From Aliamphritea hakodatensis (GTDB taxonomy: Bacteria; Pseudomonadota; Gammaproteobacteria; Pseudomonadales; Balneatricaceae), in the NCBI RefSeq assembly GCF_024347195.1, contig NZ_AP025281.1, positions 5,084,001 through 5,148,000 of the forward strand: a DNA stretch of 64,000 nt, written 5' to 3'. Positions within the stretch are counted from its first letter, which is position 1. The number at the start of each line of letters is the position of its first letter. Positions 17,288 to 26,545 of the stretch are shown here, one piece after another. Below the pieces are notes generated by a model, which was given only the letters and a program-made list of their open reading frames with translations, had not been told where the DNA came from and did not search any database. The position numbers and the translations under genes were made by a program.

Positions 17288-17534
17288 GTTGTTCTCCCTT
17301 TCGATGCCAGTCTGCAAAGCGGATTACATACACCAATCACACCGCAGCAGGCGGACAAAATTATGCAGTTATTATTATTCACTCAGGGAAAATAGCACGC
17401 AGCCATATTTGCTGCAATTTCAATCAGTAACCAAAGTACCAACAGACCTTCTGGGGTTTTCTGCGGATAGATTATAGAATGGCGATTTTATTGATATACT
17501 CCCTGAACACCCATCATCCTGAAGAGGTCGGACG

Positions 17535-18416
17535 TTGCAGTCTCTGAATCTTTTAAAATCGATTGCTGATGCAAAAAGCAACTTGCGTAAATCAGAACAG
17601 AAAGTCGCTGATTACGTACTGGAGAACCCGTCTGAGGTAATCCACATGCGCATTGTCGATCTGGCTTCAGAAGCAAACGTCAGTGAACCAACGGTAGTCC
17701 GTTTCTGCCGGGCACTGAACTACGACGGCTTTCAGGATTTCAAACTCACTCTGGCGCAAGGTCTGGCCAGTAACGCCAACTTTGAACAGTTCTCCCTGAA
17801 CAGCAAAGATACGGTCAGCGAGTTTAAGCAGAAAATTTTCGACTCAACCGTTGGCAATATGATGCGGGTCCGGGAAGAGCTGGATTCCGACACGCTGGAA
17901 TCAGCCATCAACGCCATTGCCAAAGCCGGCCGGGTCGAACTTTACGGCTTCGGTGCCTCCGCCCCGGTGTGTGACGACGCCCAGCATAAATTTCACCGTC
18001 TGAAAATTTCTGCCTCGGCGTATTCTGATCCGCACATGCAGATGATCTCCGCCACCACCCTGAGCAACGATGACGTGGTCATTGCCATCTCCCAGACGGG
18101 CCGGACCAAAGATTTGCTGCACGCCATTAAACTGGTGAAAGCCGCAGGCGCAACGGTCATTTCCCTGTGTCCGAGCAACACGCCCCTGTCGGCGCTGGCC
18201 AATATCTCTATCCATATTGATCTGGAAGAAGATAAAGATCTCAGCACCCTGATGTCTTCCCGGGTAGTTCACCTGGTGGTCATTGACGTACTGGCGGTCG
18301 GGGTTGCCATGAAGCTGGGACCGGGTCTGCTGGATCATCTGAAAACCATCAAACGCAGCCTCAAAAGCCTGCGTCAAAACGACAAGCGGCTGCCTATCCG
18401 CAAGCCCGGGCTGTAA
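17535..18416 (+). CDS. hexR: HexR-type RpiR-family regulator
   Basis: 293 residues: N-terminal HTH of the RpiR type (about 1-77; IVDLASEANVSEPTVVRFCRALN) and a SIS sugar-phosphate domain (about 115-260; ELYGFGASAPVCDDAQHKF, ISQTGRTKDLL). HexR represses central carbon genes such as zwf, edd and gap and is released by 2-keto-3-deoxy-6-phosphogluconate. It begins with TTG at 17535, supported by GAGG 8 to 10 bases upstream and by homologue length; no ATG exists until residue 38. No Entner-Doudoroff gene is adjacent here. Confidence 0.9.
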   Translation: MQSLNLLKSIADAKSNLRKSEQKVADYVLENPSEVIHMRIVDLASEANVSEPTVVRFCRALNYDGFQDFKLTLAQGLASNANFEQFSLNSKDTVSEFKQKIFDSTVGNMMRVREELDSDTLESAINAIAKAGRVELYGFGASAPVCDDAQHKFHRLKISASAYSDPHMQMISATTLSNDDVVIAISQTGRTKDLLHAIKLVKAAGATVISLCPSNTPLSALANISIHIDLEEDKDLSTLMSSRVVHLVVIDVLAVGVAMKLGPGLLDHLKTIKRSLKSLRQNDKRLPIRKPGL

Positions 18417-18641
18417 TTTTTCAGCCATCTTTCTGTCACCGTTACTTCACCTGCCCCTGCTAATCTGCCGGTCGCTGAGGAATACCCGTGCACGCTCACT
18501 CTGTGGACGGGTGTTTGAAAATTGTACAAAAATCGTATTAAACTATTGCGGTGCATTTCAGCAGCCACTCTCTGGTATCTGATCTATACAATCAAACCAG
18601 AGGGCCAGATTGCTTAGAGAAAGAGTATAGGAGCGAGTGCT

Positions 18642-18848
18642 ATGCAGCTACGTAAAAGTCAGGATCTCAACGAACTGCAAACGGAAATCTTCGATCTCAT
18701 GGTTGGCATCGAAGAAGAAGAGCAACAGGCACGACAGAAAGTCGCCAGCAAACGGTCACTTCTCGCGCGTCGCGCCATCGAAGATCATCGCGAACAAAAA
18801 GCATTAGTCAGCGAAATTGATGACGAACACTGGTTCGATGATCTTTAA
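18642..18848 (+). CDS. Small acidic-basic protein, PA3496-like
   Basis: 68 residues, no signal peptide or membrane helix, predicted mostly helical. The C-terminal pattern RRAIEDHREQKAL...WFDDL resembles the small Pseudomonas protein family annotated from PA3496 (putative envelope integrity), an identification from memory. A GGAGCG site lies before the ATG. The 225 bases between hexR and this gene contain AT-rich promoter-like DNA, for example TTGTAC near 18520. Function unknown. Confidence 0.72.
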   Translation: MQLRKSQDLNELQTEIFDLMVGIEEEEQQARQKVASKRSLLARRAIEDHREQKALVSEIDDEHWFDDL

Positions 18849-18912
18849 TCTGGTCTGCGGTAACTGAACCCATTCCTTCTGACAGTCCCGTCAGGGGCTG
18901 CAGAAAATACGT

Positions 18913-19347
18913 TCAGGCTGTGCCATCACTGTCCGGTGCAAACATCGCGATTACTTCCGCTTCCGTCATACATTTGGTGTCATTGGCAAAGGCATAATAA
19001 TCAGGCTTATGGTCAATAAAGATCTGATGATCCAGCACCAGCCCTTCTGTATCCGCAAATAAACCCGCCGGCATAATATACTGGCCGGTCTGGCGCATCC
19101 GCCAGAACAGATGGGTGCCACAACGCTGACAAAAGCCCCGCTCAGCCCATTCCGATGATACAAAGGTTGCCAGGCTGTCACCGTCCAGCTGTACACCGGT
19201 TCCACAATCCACCGCCAGTAACGGCCCGCCACCCCATTTACGGCACATACCGCAATGGCAAACCCCCACCTGAGCATCCAGCTGGTCCACCTTTACAGTC
19301 ACATCGCCACACAAGCAGTTACCCTGCTGATCAGCTAACGTTGTCAT
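18913..19347 (-). CDS. GFA/CENP-V family zinc protein
   Basis: 144 residues of the glutathione-dependent formaldehyde-activating enzyme (GFA) fold. The zinc ligands are visible: CLCG near residue 11, CHCGMCRKWGG near 31 and CQRCGTHLF near 72. Family members bind two zinc ions; true formaldehyde activation is shown for only a few (Gfa), so a glutathione adduct role is possible but not shown. It lies 26 bases downstream of the convergent-side GOGAT-like gene on the same strand and may be its operon partner. Confidence 0.86.
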   Translation of the reverse strand: MTTLADQQGNCLCGDVTVKVDQLDAQVGVCHCGMCRKWGGGPLLAVDCGTGVQLDGDSLATFVSSEWAERGFCQRCGTHLFWRMRQTGQYIMPAGLFADTEGLVLDHQIFIDHKPDYYAFANDTKCMTEAEVIAMFAPDSDGTA

Positions 19348-19373
19348 AACCCTCTCCCTGTTAACGGCCCGGT

Positions 19374-20864
19374 TCAGTGTTCAGGGTAGAGGATATTCAG
19401 CGGCACGGAACGGCCCCCCTCTAACACCACCGCAGCGTGCTCCCGCTTTAAATCCCGGGGCTCGGAGACCCCGCAGGAATGCGCGATCATTGCCACCTGA
19501 TGAACCAGATTGTCATGGTAATTGCGCACCCGTACCGCTTTATCCGTCGGTACCAGCCCGCGTTGCAGATCTTTATTATGGGTGGTAATTCCGGTTGGGC
19601 AACTGTTCTTATTACACTGCAGCGCCTGAATACAGCCCAGCGCGAACATAAAGCCCCGCGCGCCAACTACAAAATCAGCCCCTAAACAGAGTGCCGCACC
19701 CACATCCGTCGGGTTTATGCACTTACCGGACGCCACGATCCGGATGCGCTCCCGCAGGCCATGCATGACCAGTTTATTCACCAGCAACGGCAGGCTTTCT
19801 TTTAACGGCAGGCCGACACTGTCCATCAGCGGCATCGGCGCAGCACCGGTACCGCCGTCGCTGCTGTCGATGGTAATGAAGTCCGGTGCCTGCTCAATGC
19901 CTCTGGCAATCACCGCTTCACAGAACTCATCCAGCCAGGTCGTCGAACCTAACACCAGTTTGAAGCCCACCGGCTTACCGGTCACCTCCCGGATGTGGTT
20001 CACCATATTCAGCAAGTCATCAATTGAAGCGATATCCGGATGGCGGTTCGGGCTGATCGATGGTTCCCCCTCAGGAATACCCCGGATTGCGGCGATTTCA
20101 GCGCTGACTTTTTCACCGGGCAACATACCGCCCTTGCCCGGTTTAGCCCCCTGACTGAGCTTAATCTCAAACATACGGACCTGTTCGATGGCGGCTTTCT
20201 CGCGGAGCTTTTCATCACTCAGCCGACCTTCCGGATCCCGTACACCGTACTTAGCAGTGCCGATCTGGCAGACAATGTCACAGCCACCTTCCAGATGGTA
20301 GGGTGAAATCCCGCCCTCGCCGGTATTCATCCAACAACCGGCTTCCCGGGCACCGTTGGCCAGTGCCAGCACCGCCGGCTTAGACAGTGCCCCGAAGCTC
20401 ATACCGGAAATATTAAAAAAGGATTTAGCATCGTAGGGTGTGGCACAGTGCGGACCGATCCGTAGCGGCCGGGTTGTTACCGCATCTTCTGTCAGGGTGG
20501 GGAAAGGACAATTGAGAAAATAATAGGTACCGGGAATCCGCAGATCACGGGTGGAACCAAAGGCAATGGTATCTTCAACGTTCTTCGCCGCCCGGTATAC
20601 CCAGCTGCGCTGCGCCCGGTTAAAGGGCATTTCTTCCCGGTCCTGGGCAAAGAAGTACTGGCGGAAAAACTCGCCTAAATGCTCAAACACATAGCGAAAG
20701 CGGCCAAACAGAGGATAGTTGCGGCGAATCGTCTGGGTGGTCTGATGTTTATCTATCTGATAAATCACCACACAGGCAAACAGACCTGCCACAAAAATAA
20801 ACAACAGGATACCACCCAGAATTGCGACAAAGTTGATCGCAAAACTACTTATCGGATCAAGCAT
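19374..20864 (-). CDS. FMN-binding glutamate synthase-like protein, membrane-anchored
   Basis: 496 residues: an N-terminal membrane helix (about 10-35), then a GltB-central-type FMN TIM barrel. Conserved elements include FNISGMSFGALSKPAV, NTGEGGISPYH, AKPGKGGMLPG and the cysteine cluster CIQALQCNKNSCPTGI that in glutamate synthase ligates the 3Fe-4S cluster. There is no glutaminase domain, so it would need another ammonia source or have a different reaction. The family is widespread with unproven function. GFA follows on the same strand. Confidence 0.88.
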   Translation of the reverse strand: MLDPISSFAINFVAILGGILLFIFVAGLFACVVIYQIDKHQTTQTIRRNYPLFGRFRYVFEHLGEFFRQYFFAQDREEMPFNRAQRSWVYRAAKNVEDTIAFGSTRDLRIPGTYYFLNCPFPTLTEDAVTTRPLRIGPHCATPYDAKSFFNISGMSFGALSKPAVLALANGAREAGCWMNTGEGGISPYHLEGGCDIVCQIGTAKYGVRDPEGRLSDEKLREKAAIEQVRMFEIKLSQGAKPGKGGMLPGEKVSAEIAAIRGIPEGEPSISPNRHPDIASIDDLLNMVNHIREVTGKPVGFKLVLGSTTWLDEFCEAVIARGIEQAPDFITIDSSDGGTGAAPMPLMDSVGLPLKESLPLLVNKLVMHGLRERIRIVASGKCINPTDVGAALCLGADFVVGARGFMFALGCIQALQCNKNSCPTGITTHNKDLQRGLVPTDKAVRVRNYHDNLVHQVAMIAHSCGVSEPRDLKREHAAVVLEGGRSVPLNILYPEH

Positions 20865-21032
20865 AATGAGTCCTCACCTTATTATTTTTCTAAACCGGCG
20901 TTTTATTTTTACCCCACATAAGAGATACGTCACAAGGGTTATCAGCCACTTATGCCTCTCATGTTGTGTAAATCATTCTCTCCCTTCTTTCAGAAACCAG
21001 GCTGAAAATTCGCCCCGATACGCATCAGTTTT

Positions 21033-21587
21033 TCAGGATTCCTGATGGAATACACAGATTTTCTGCAGTTCCGCACTGTGCAGATCTTCTCCGGTCAGGC
21101 CACAGCTGAATGACGCATCTGCATGGCATAAATGCTGGCAACTGTGACACGCGCCAAACACCTTGTACTCATTGGCCTTTTGCAATTGCCGTAACAGCAC
21201 ATCCAGTGCCTGGCGCACCTGTTCACTCTGTGCCTCACCCAGCAGGGCCTGCCCTGCCTGCCAGAGACTGGTCTGCCGGGCAGCCGCCTGTGCGCCGGTT
21301 TCGGTCAGCTGTAAGTGACTTTTACGTTTATCAACCGGATCAGGCTGTTTGATCAGATAGCCCTTCTTCACCAGTAACGCAACAGACGTGGATACCGTGC
21401 CCTTGGTCTGCCCCAGAAACTCCGTCAGCACCAGCAATGAATCGCTGTAGCGGTTACACCGCTCCAGATAATAAAGAATTTGCAGATGAATCTGCTGTAA
21501 GCCCAGTTCAGCAGCGAGTTTTCGCTGTTCCCCGCGATGAATATTAAACAGCGCTTCCAGATAATCGGTAATGTCGTGATGAATCAT
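21033..21587 (-). CDS. MarR-family regulator with Cys-rich C-terminal tail
   Basis: 184 residues. The winged helix (about 25-110) has LTEFLGQTKGTVSTSVALLVKKGYL and the wing DPVDKRKSHLQLTETG. Unlike ordinary MarR, the last 40 residues hold a cysteine group, CHSCQHLC, a further C eight residues on and another in LQKICVF, suggesting metal or redox sensing. The start at 21587 (MIHHDI) has GGAG ten bases upstream; longer frames begin at 21644. It is divergent from the small membrane protein at 21771, with paired operator-like sites between, so it most likely represses both. Confidence 0.86.
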   Translation of the reverse strand: MIHHDITDYLEALFNIHRGEQRKLAAELGLQQIHLQILYYLERCNRYSDSLLVLTEFLGQTKGTVSTSVALLVKKGYLIKQPDPVDKRKSHLQLTETGAQAAARQTSLWQAGQALLGEAQSEQVRQALDVLLRQLQKANEYKVFGACHSCQHLCHADASFSCGLTGEDLHSAELQKICVFHQES

Positions 21588-21684
21588 AAAACACATGCTC
21601 CGGCAAAGCTGAACGCCCGCCTGATCCCCCTTTGAACTACTCAAAACATGGTAATGCCATTGCTTTGGGCGGGCAACGAAAATA

Positions 21685-21761
21685 GTTCTCTATCGAAACT
21701 TTATTGACAGGCACCGATTATTTTAAATATTATTGTTTCGATTCGAAACCTAATTGACAGG
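21685..21761. promoter_or_regulatory. Duplicated MarR operator candidates with promoter
   Basis: TCGAAACTTTATTGACAGG (21693-21711) recurs as TCGAAACCTAATTGACAGG (21743-21761), 17 of 19 bases identical and 50 bases apart. The second copy is the right arm of a dyad GTTTCG-ATT-CGAAAC (21735-21749); the first has a weaker left arm at 21685. TTGACA at 21704-21709 can act as -35 with TATTAT at 21729-21734. One site overlaps the -35 and the other the likely transcript start, a simple repression layout. Confidence 0.65.
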
Positions 21762-21770
21762 AATTTTGCC

Positions 21771-22166
21771 ATGAAACTACAATTCATCACCCCCACCCTG
21801 CACGGTGTTCTCGACTATGCTGCCGCCATCGCACTGATTCTGGCCCCCGGACTGCTGAACCTGCAGGAAGACTCGGTGCTGGTTTACTGGTTTTCAACCA
21901 TTGCGGGGGCCGGGCTTATCCTGTATAGCCTGTTCACAGACTACGCCCTCAGCCTCAAAGGGCTCATTTCCTACCGAGGACACCTGATACTGGATTCAGC
22001 CGCCAGCGCCAGCTTCATTCTGGTAGCATTTATCCATGAAGGCACGACTCTGAGTATGCTGTATTGCCTGGTCATGGGGCTGGGTGTGGTAGGTGTGATC
22101 GCGCTGTCCGGCCCGGCAAAGGAAGCACCGGCGCAGGTATCTGCACAATCAGCAGGTCAGCCGTAA
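21771..22166 (+). CDS. Small four-helix membrane protein (SPW-repeat-like)
   Basis: 131 residues with four hydrophobic helices and a short polar tail rich in Ala and Gln. The opening ITPTLHGVLDYAAAI resembles SPW-repeat proteins, in which a Pro-x-x-His-Gly helix pair recurs. The function of the family is unknown. It is divergent from a MarR regulator with a Cys-rich tail and has two copies of the putative operator in its promoter, so it is likely induced by whatever that regulator senses. A terminator follows at 22191. Confidence 0.75.
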   Translation: MKLQFITPTLHGVLDYAAAIALILAPGLLNLQEDSVLVYWFSTIAGAGLILYSLFTDYALSLKGLISYRGHLILDSAASASFILVAFIHEGTTLSMLYCLVMGLGVVGVIALSGPAKEAPAQVSAQSAGQP

Positions 22167-22190
22167 AAGTGAAGACTGAAAACAGATGTA

Positions 22191-22217
22191 AAAAAGCCCT
22201 GTTAAACAGGGCTTTTT
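22191..22217. terminator. Bidirectional terminator
   Basis: Stem GCCCTGT/ACAGGGC with a 3-base loop, flanked by A5 and T5. It separates the SPW-like gene from the convergent M24 gene. Confidence 0.92.
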
Positions 22218-22231
22218 CATCAGGAACAAGA

Positions 22232-23413
22232 TTACCGGTCAATCACCGGCAGGGTTGGCCAGGCTCTTTTATGCAGCATCTCGCAGCCATTTGCCGTAAT
22301 CAGAATATTCTCTTCATGCACCATCATCTTACCCGGCGCGAAAGTCATGCCCGGCTCAAGCGTGAGGATCATGCCTTCTTTGAGCACCACATCCCCTCCT
22401 TCTACATTAGAAGGCCATTCAGTCAGTTGCATGCCCAGGCCATGGCCCATACGGCCCACATCATTACCCAGCGCACCGGCCCCCTCCAGCACATTCCACA
22501 TAGCCTGCCAGACATCACCGGTAGTCCGGCCCGGCGCCGCAATCCGCAGGCCCGCTTCGGTTGACTCATACACCGCTTCATAGGCCATATGCGTTGCCTG
22601 ATCCACCTGACCGAAGGCAAAGTTACGGTCATAATCACTGAAATAGCCATCGAAGTTAGCACCGGTATCAATGATCAGCACATCGCCCCGCTCCAGCGTC
22701 CGGTCTGTCGGCCCCATGATGATGTTATCGTAGCCGCCCTGCCCTGACGCTGAAATCAGATACGGACAGGCATCTGCACCCAGCCGCAGCATTTCAATGT
22801 GCATCGCCTTGCAGGCTTCACGTTCAGTCATACCCGCTTTCAGGTTGGCATACAGATAATCAAAGCCCGCGGCGGTTACTTCACAGGCAAAGCGGGTTTT
22901 GGCAATCTCTGCAGCGGATTTAACGCTGCGCACATCCCGTACCAGCGTCGCCACATCCACCATTTCATACTGGCTGAGCAGTTCCTGCAGCATTTTAAAG
23001 TTAGCGGCCGGCATCCGCAGATGGGTTTCCGGCCCCAGCATGGCACCAATCTTCAAATGCCGTTTAGACACATCTTTAAGGGCACCGGCTAACTGACTGA
23101 TACCGTCGTCTTCCGGCCGGGGAGCCGGCCAGCTGCGGACATCTTCCACCCAGGTATCGTCAAACCCGGCAACACCGATTTCCGGCACCACCGCAATGGG
23201 CAAGCCTTCAGCCGGTACCACTAAAAACCATGGCCGGGTCGGGCTTTCCCAGAACTGGGATTTAAAGCCGCTGAAATACCGGAACTCAGGCTCAGTTGAA
23301 AAGAACACCGCATCAATGCCCTGTGCATTCATTAACGCCTGCAATTTAGCGGTACGGTTTTCAAACTCACTACGCTCAAACCCACGGGGCGGAGCAATCA
23401 AACTCTTGGTCAT
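22232..23413 (-). CDS. M24-family metallohydrolase (Xaa-Pro peptidase-like)
   Basis: 393 residues: an N-terminal creatinase-type domain (about 10-160) and a C-terminal pita-bread metal domain with the expected dinuclear ligands: two Asp in IIDTGANFDGYFSDYDRNF, His in GHGLGM, Glu in TLEPGM and Glu in VHEENILI. M24 members include prolidases, creatinase and ectoine hydrolase DoeA, all cleaving C-N bonds next to unusual amino acids. The start at 23413 has AGAAG five bases upstream. It is the last gene of a TRAP-M20-racemase operon, so it probably cleaves the imported compound or an intermediate. Confidence 0.88.
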   Translation of the reverse strand: MTKSLIAPPRGFERSEFENRTAKLQALMNAQGIDAVFFSTEPEFRYFSGFKSQFWESPTRPWFLVVPAEGLPIAVVPEIGVAGFDDTWVEDVRSWPAPRPEDDGISQLAGALKDVSKRHLKIGAMLGPETHLRMPAANFKMLQELLSQYEMVDVATLVRDVRSVKSAAEIAKTRFACEVTAAGFDYLYANLKAGMTEREACKAMHIEMLRLGADACPYLISASGQGGYDNIIMGPTDRTLERGDVLIIDTGANFDGYFSDYDRNFAFGQVDQATHMAYEAVYESTEAGLRIAAPGRTTGDVWQAMWNVLEGAGALGNDVGRMGHGLGMQLTEWPSNVEGGDVVLKEGMILTLEPGMTFAPGKMMVHEENILITANGCEMLHKRAWPTLPVIDR

Positions 23414-23439
23414 AAAATCTTCTCTCAATACCTGCCGAA

Positions 23440-24795
23440 TCAGTCGCCAAATGCCAGGTCACGCAGTAACAGGGCAATATCCGGGAAGAAAATCAGCAAT
23501 GCAGACATCAAAAACAAAATCAGAATAAAGGGCAAGGTGCCACGGATCACTTCAAGATACGGCTTATTAAAAATAGCAATCGCCGTAAAAATGTCGCAGC
23601 CAAACGGCGGCGTTGCGGAGCCAATCGCCATTTGCAGGGTGATCATCACACCCACTAATACCGGATCCAGCCCCACATCGCCGATGATCGGTACAAAGAT
23701 AGGCGTCAAAATCACCAGCACCACCAGCGAATCCACAAACATACAACCGACAAAAAACGCCAGTGCAATCACAAAGAGCACATATTCCTTGGAGGCATCT
23801 TCCAGATTCAGCGGCGCCAGTAACTCCTGCGGGATCTGTTCAAAAGAAATGTACCAGGAGAATGCCTGCCCCATGCCCACCAGAATAAAGACCACAGCGG
23901 TAATCAGGCCGGTGCTCAGCGCCGCGTCAATCACGTCACGGTGATCCAGTTCACGGTAGATCACACACTCAACGATGATCGCATACAGCACAGAGAAGGA
24001 AGCCGCTTCTGTTGGCGTGACTGCCCCGGAATAAATACCGCCGACAATCAGTGCCGGAAAGCCCAGCGGCAGCAGGGCCTTTTTAATCGACTGTAGCTTC
24101 TCGCTCCAGGTCGTTTTCTCCACCAGCGCAATGCTGTCAGCGTGATACACACTGTATGCATAACAATACGCCGAGAACAGCAGTGCCAGTACAATCCCCG
24201 GACCGATACCGGCAATGAACAGCTCACCCACACTGGTGTTGGCCAGGGTACCGTAAAGGATCAGGCCAATACTCGGCGGAATCAGGAAGGCGATGTCACT
24301 GGCATTAATGATCAGCGCCATCACAAAGCTGTCTTTGTAGCCCGCCTGCAGCAGTTTAGGCCGCATAATCTGTCCGACCGAGACCACCGTCGCCTGTGTT
24401 GAGCCGGATACCGATCCAAACAGTGTGCAGCTGATACAGGTGGTAATCGGTAGTCCGCCCCGGCGATGGCCCACAAAGGCTTCAATCAGCCCCAGCAGGT
24501 TATGTGCCGTATGGCCACGGGTCATAATGTCCGCCGCCAGAATAAACATCGGCACGGCAATCAGGGCATTCGGTGAAATACCGGTCACCATTTGCTGGAT
24601 AATCACGCCGGTATCAATGCCGGAAAAGTGCACCAGACCGATCAGTGCACCTGCCGCCAGCGGCACCACCATCGGAAAACTCAGAAATAACAGGATCACC
24701 ATGGCTGATACCAGCGCAAAGGTCACCACATAGATGTCCAGCTCACCGGCTATCACATCCGAGAAAAACTCAAACATCCCACTCATATCATTCAC
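23440..24795 (-). CDS. TRAP transporter large subunit (DctM)
   Basis: 451 residues, about 12 membrane helices, with DctM signatures ILAADIMTRGHTAHNLLGL, FGSVSGSTQATVVSVG, ASDIAFLIPPSIGLILYG and VTPTEAASFSVLYA. It forms the transport channel of the TRAP system encoded together with the DctQ and binding protein upstream. ATGs at 24795 and 24786 are both possible starts with weak sites. The adjacent hydrolases suggest that the cargo is an amino-acid-like compound. Confidence 0.93.
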   Translation of the reverse strand: MNDMSGMFEFFSDVIAGELDIYVVTFALVSAMVILLFLSFPMVVPLAAGALIGLVHFSGIDTGVIIQQMVTGISPNALIAVPMFILAADIMTRGHTAHNLLGLIEAFVGHRRGGLPITTCISCTLFGSVSGSTQATVVSVGQIMRPKLLQAGYKDSFVMALIINASDIAFLIPPSIGLILYGTLANTSVGELFIAGIGPGIVLALLFSAYCYAYSVYHADSIALVEKTTWSEKLQSIKKALLPLGFPALIVGGIYSGAVTPTEAASFSVLYAIIVECVIYRELDHRDVIDAALSTGLITAVVFILVGMGQAFSWYISFEQIPQELLAPLNLEDASKEYVLFVIALAFFVGCMFVDSLVVLVILTPIFVPIIGDVGLDPVLVGVMITLQMAIGSATPPFGCDIFTAIAIFNKPYLEVIRGTLPFILILFLMSALLIFFPDIALLLRDLAFGD

Positions 24796-24837
24796 CAGAC
24801 CTGTCGATACAACGCTTAAATTCAGAAACCGCAGTGA

Positions 24838-25353
24838 TCAGTTATCCATCACTTCGTGCGACAGATAGATCTCTTCATGGGTCAGATTCATAAAAAAGGC
24901 GATCAGATACTGGATGCCCGCAATGCTCAGGCCCAGCGGAATCACCGCATATATGATGTATACCGGGAACTGCAACGCAGGGCTTAAGCGGTTAATATCC
25001 TTAAGTTCCTGCACATAAAACACCGCTTTATAGGCCAGATAGAACATCAGGGCGGCGGTCAGCAGTGAAATCACAATGATGAGTGCTTTCTTCGCCTTAA
25101 AGCCCAGCGAATCATAGAGTGCAGTCATGCGGATATTGCGGCCTTTGCGCACCGCATAGGCAAAGCCGATAAAGGTGATGGCAACAATCAGAAACTGGTT
25201 AAGCTCTTCCGAGAAGAACAGGCTCTTACTAAAAAAATATCGTCCGATAGCGTTGGAGACAGAGTTCACCATCATCAGCAGAATGGCACCGCTGACAATC
25301 CACTTCTCTATCGATTCAGTCAGAACACTGACGTTATAAAATATCTTTTTCAT
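24838..25353 (-). CDS. TRAP transporter small subunit (DctQ)
   Basis: 171 residues with four hydrophobic helices; the family pattern ISNAIGRYFF-like (VSNAIGRYFFSKSLFFSEELNQFL) is present in the first third. It bridges binding protein and channel. It is separated from the binding-protein gene by about 100 bases containing a strong hairpin, and from the channel gene by 42 bases. Confidence 0.9.
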   Translation of the reverse strand: MKKIFYNVSVLTESIEKWIVSGAILLMMVNSVSNAIGRYFFSKSLFFSEELNQFLIVAITFIGFAYAVRKGRNIRMTALYDSLGFKAKKALIIVISLLTAALMFYLAYKAVFYVQELKDINRLSPALQFPVYIIYAVIPLGLSIAGIQYLIAFFMNLTHEEIYLSHEVMDN

Positions 25354-25411
25354 AAGAACATACCCCTGAAACGGTGCGACGCTCCCTGCCGCTGCACATC
25401 TTTAAACGCAT

Positions 25412-25440
25412 CCCGCCGGTGCAAAAGTCACACCGGCGGG
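25412..25440 (-). other. Intercistronic hairpin after TRAP binding-protein gene
   Basis: A perfect 10-base stem CCCGCCGGTG/CACCGGCGGG with a 9-base loop. On the coding strand no T-run follows, so it is more likely an mRNA 3' stabiliser or partial attenuator, giving more binding protein than membrane subunits. Confidence 0.7.
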
Positions 25441-25455
25441 CAAGAGAGTCACTGA

Positions 25456-26490
25456 TTAAGAAGCGTCTTTCACTTCCTGAATCAGGTTTTGCAGGATCTT
25501 CTTCGCACCTTCACGGGCAGACGCTTTGTCCGCATCGTCATAGGCGTTTTCTACAACGTCGTAGTAAGTTTCATGCAGAGACGTACTCAGATCCTTAAAG
25601 CGGCTGCGCTCTTCAGGGGTCAGGGTGACAACCTTGATATCAGGGCGTTCTGCCAGGATCTTATCCATGTTTTCCTGGTTGATCTTCAGCTGGTAGTCGT
25701 GGGCAGCCTGTTCAGCCGCCGCAATCGCCTTACGCACCATTTCCTGCTTTTCAGCAGACAGACCGTTGAACCACTCACTGTTGGTGGAAACTGTGCCTAC
25801 GTATGGCTGCTGGCCAGGGAACATCAGGTAGTCCTGAACTTCATGCCACTTGGCGTTATAAATGAAGTAAATCGGGTTAACCATGCCATCAACGGTTTTC
25901 AGCTGCAGCGAACCGTATACTTCACCCCAGGACAGTGGCGTCGGGGTCGCACCAAAAGTCTTGTAGGTTTCAACCGGAATGGTTGAAGTGAAAGTACGGA
26001 TTTTCTGGCCGGCAAAATCTTCCGGGCTGCGGATCGCTTTGTTCGCACCCCACACCATTTCACCTTCAGAAATCATGGTTAACAGCTTCAGGTTTACGTT
26101 TTCAAAACGGTCAGCCAAATCGTTATAAATGGTCTTGCTGCCGGTCAGTACTTTACGCACAACATCAGTATCGGTACCCATGACATACGGTACACTGATC
26201 GCCTGAACTTCAGGTACATAAGACCCCAGGTGGCCGGTACCCACAGACACGAACTGCACCGTGCCCTTAGCTGTCAGCTCAACGATATCGTTCTCGGTAC
26301 CCAACTGGCCGTAGTAATAAATCTTAACGCGGATGTCGCCATCAGATTCTTTCTTGATGGTGTCAGCAAAGGTTTGCGCGAAAATATCCTGAACATCTTT
26401 TTTGTCTTCTTCAGACGCAAACTTCCAGGTTTCAGCACTCACACCAAAGCTGATACCCAGCGCTAACAGAGCCGTTAATAATTTCTTCAT
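25456..26490 (-). CDS. TRAP substrate-binding protein (DctP family)
   Basis: 344 residues with a clear Sec signal (about 1-19, ending VSA before ETWKFA) and the DctP fold: VKIYYYGQLGTENDIVELTAKG, KIRTFTSTIPVETYKTFGATPTPLSWGEVYGSL with the conserved arginine that pairs with the ligand carboxylate, then LKTVDGMVNP. This implies a carboxylate-bearing cargo. It is encoded between the M20 hydrolase and the membrane subunits in one operon, so cargo and hydrolase substrate are likely related. Confidence 0.92.
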   Translation of the reverse strand: MKKLLTALLALGISFGVSAETWKFASEEDKKDVQDIFAQTFADTIKKESDGDIRVKIYYYGQLGTENDIVELTAKGTVQFVSVGTGHLGSYVPEVQAISVPYVMGTDTDVVRKVLTGSKTIYNDLADRFENVNLKLLTMISEGEMVWGANKAIRSPEDFAGQKIRTFTSTIPVETYKTFGATPTPLSWGEVYGSLQLKTVDGMVNPIYFIYNAKWHEVQDYLMFPGQQPYVGTVSTNSEWFNGLSAEKQEMVRKAIAAAEQAAHDYQLKINQENMDKILAERPDIKVVTLTPEERSRFKDLSTSLHETYYDVVENAYDDADKASAREGAKKILQNLIQEVKDAS

Positions 26491-26545
26491 TGCTTATGTC
26501 CTCAAATTTTATTCTTAGAGTTAAGGTAAGGTTGATCAGAAAGCG

